64,000 bases of DNA, taken from an uncultured Streptococcus sp. GTDB lineage: Bacteria; Bacillota; Bacilli; Lactobacillales; Streptococcaceae. Under the pieces are notes generated by a model, which worked only from the letters and a program-made list of their open reading frames with translations, did not search any database and was not told the origin of the DNA. The position numbers were made by a program, and so were the translations under genes. Positions 63,629 through 64,000 of this stretch are shown piece by piece (position 1 is the first letter of the stretch; every line of letters starts with the position of its first letter). The stretch spans positions 1 through 64,000 of the forward strand of contig CABPWC010000001.1 in NCBI GenBank assembly GCA_902461025.1. Reading direction: 5' to 3'.

Positions 63629-64000
63629 ATGTGGATGGAAGAATTACCAACCGGCAAATATAAATTTTTTGAACGGTATAAGGATCCATATACTGAGAAA
63701 TTAAAAAAAGTATCAGTCACAATGGAAAAGAAAACCCCTCAAGCTAAAAATCAAGCTGCATTACTTTTGCAAGAAAAGATAAAACAAAAGCTAAACACTA
63801 AACAAGTAGAGAGTATTACCTTTGAAGAGATTTATAAATTATTCTATAAATCCTGGTCACAAACAGTCAAAGAGTCGACGAAACACAATTGCAAGTCAAT
63901 TGATAAGAAGATGAAGGAAGTCATACCATCTGACACTTTATTGGCCAATTTAGACAGACGTTTTCTCCAGGAAGCTATCGAAAAAGTGATTGAAAGCAAT
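63629..64000 (+). CDS. Phage integrase, N-terminal part only
   Basis: ATG 63629 after GAGGTGA opens a frame to the window end (124 codons). The visible part has an arm-binding-like domain (KYKFFERYKDPYTEKLKKVSV, about 10-55) and the start of a SAM-like core-binding domain (ITFEEIYKLFYKSWSQTVKESTKHN). The catalytic domain lies beyond 64000. Its place at the prophage edge in the CI direction is standard. Confidence 0.85.
   Translation, partial: MWMEELPTGKYKFFERYKDPYTEKLKKVSVTMEKKTPQAKNQAALLLQEKIKQKLNTKQVESITFEEIYKLFYKSWSQTVKESTKHNCKSIDKKMKEVIPSDTLLANLDRRFLQEAIEKVIESN

Overview
The window is chromosome from a mitis-group Streptococcus (S. mitis, S. oralis or S. pneumoniae-like) carrying most of an integrated temperate siphophage. 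The low-GC, RBS-rich gene style, the LicD protein, the choline-binding LytA-type repeats on the phage lysin, and the aromatic amino acid and cdaA-cdaR-glmM gene orders all point that way. Species cannot be fixed without a search.

Region 1 (1-11.9 kb, all minus strand): an aromatic amino acid operon reading rRNA methyltransferase > aroD > aroE > aroB > aroC > tyrA > ylbF-like > aroA > aroK > pheA > LCP (LytR-CpsA-Psr) protein. It is followed by a LicD protein and a glycosyltransferase cut by the window edge. Its first gene appears to be transcribed as a leaderless mRNA.

Region 2 (12-26.1 kb): a plus-strand cytoplasmic alpha-amylase with a LacI-family operator over its -35 box. Then on the minus strand come dnaD and metA (MET-box promoter and a leader with competing hairpins), apt, the dapB-cca-ABC-F-membrane protein operon, degV and DUF1149, and the cyclic-di-AMP operon cdaA-cdaR-glmM. 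A plus-strand ferredoxin-NADP reductase closes the host region.

Region 3 (26.1-64 kb): prophage. A broken terminase small-subunit relic of another phage lies between the reductase and the prophage. The left end holds integrase arm-site-like repeats and a strongly promoted plus-strand accessory locus: two small membrane peptides and an HTH/Tudor-like protein. Minus-strand late genes follow, in transcription order from right to left: Xer-like recombinase, HNH, small and large terminase, portal, ClpP-like protease, HK97 capsid, connectors, major tail protein, frameshifted tail chaperone, tape measure, Dit, S74-ended tail protein, DUF1366, holins, collagen-like BppU protein, choline-binding lysin. 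Upstream (50.5-59.8 kb) lie the early genes: ArpU late regulator, YopX, MazG-like, PcfJ/PcfK-like, DnaC-like loader, replisome organizer with an internal candidate origin, and many small proteins. At 59.8-64 kb is the lysogeny region: antirepressor, two plus-strand cargo genes, Cro, CI, and the start of the integrase, which runs off the window.

The most novel structure is in the lysogeny region. Two plus-strand cargo genes (a four-helix membrane protein and a TIR/nucleoside deoxyribosyltransferase-like protein) sit in tandem copies of the same frame. Each has a 40-bp divergent promoter repeat (38/40 identical), a related small minus-strand gene at its 3' side, and plus-strand terminators. This looks like a duplicated slot for lysogen-expressed accessory or defence genes.
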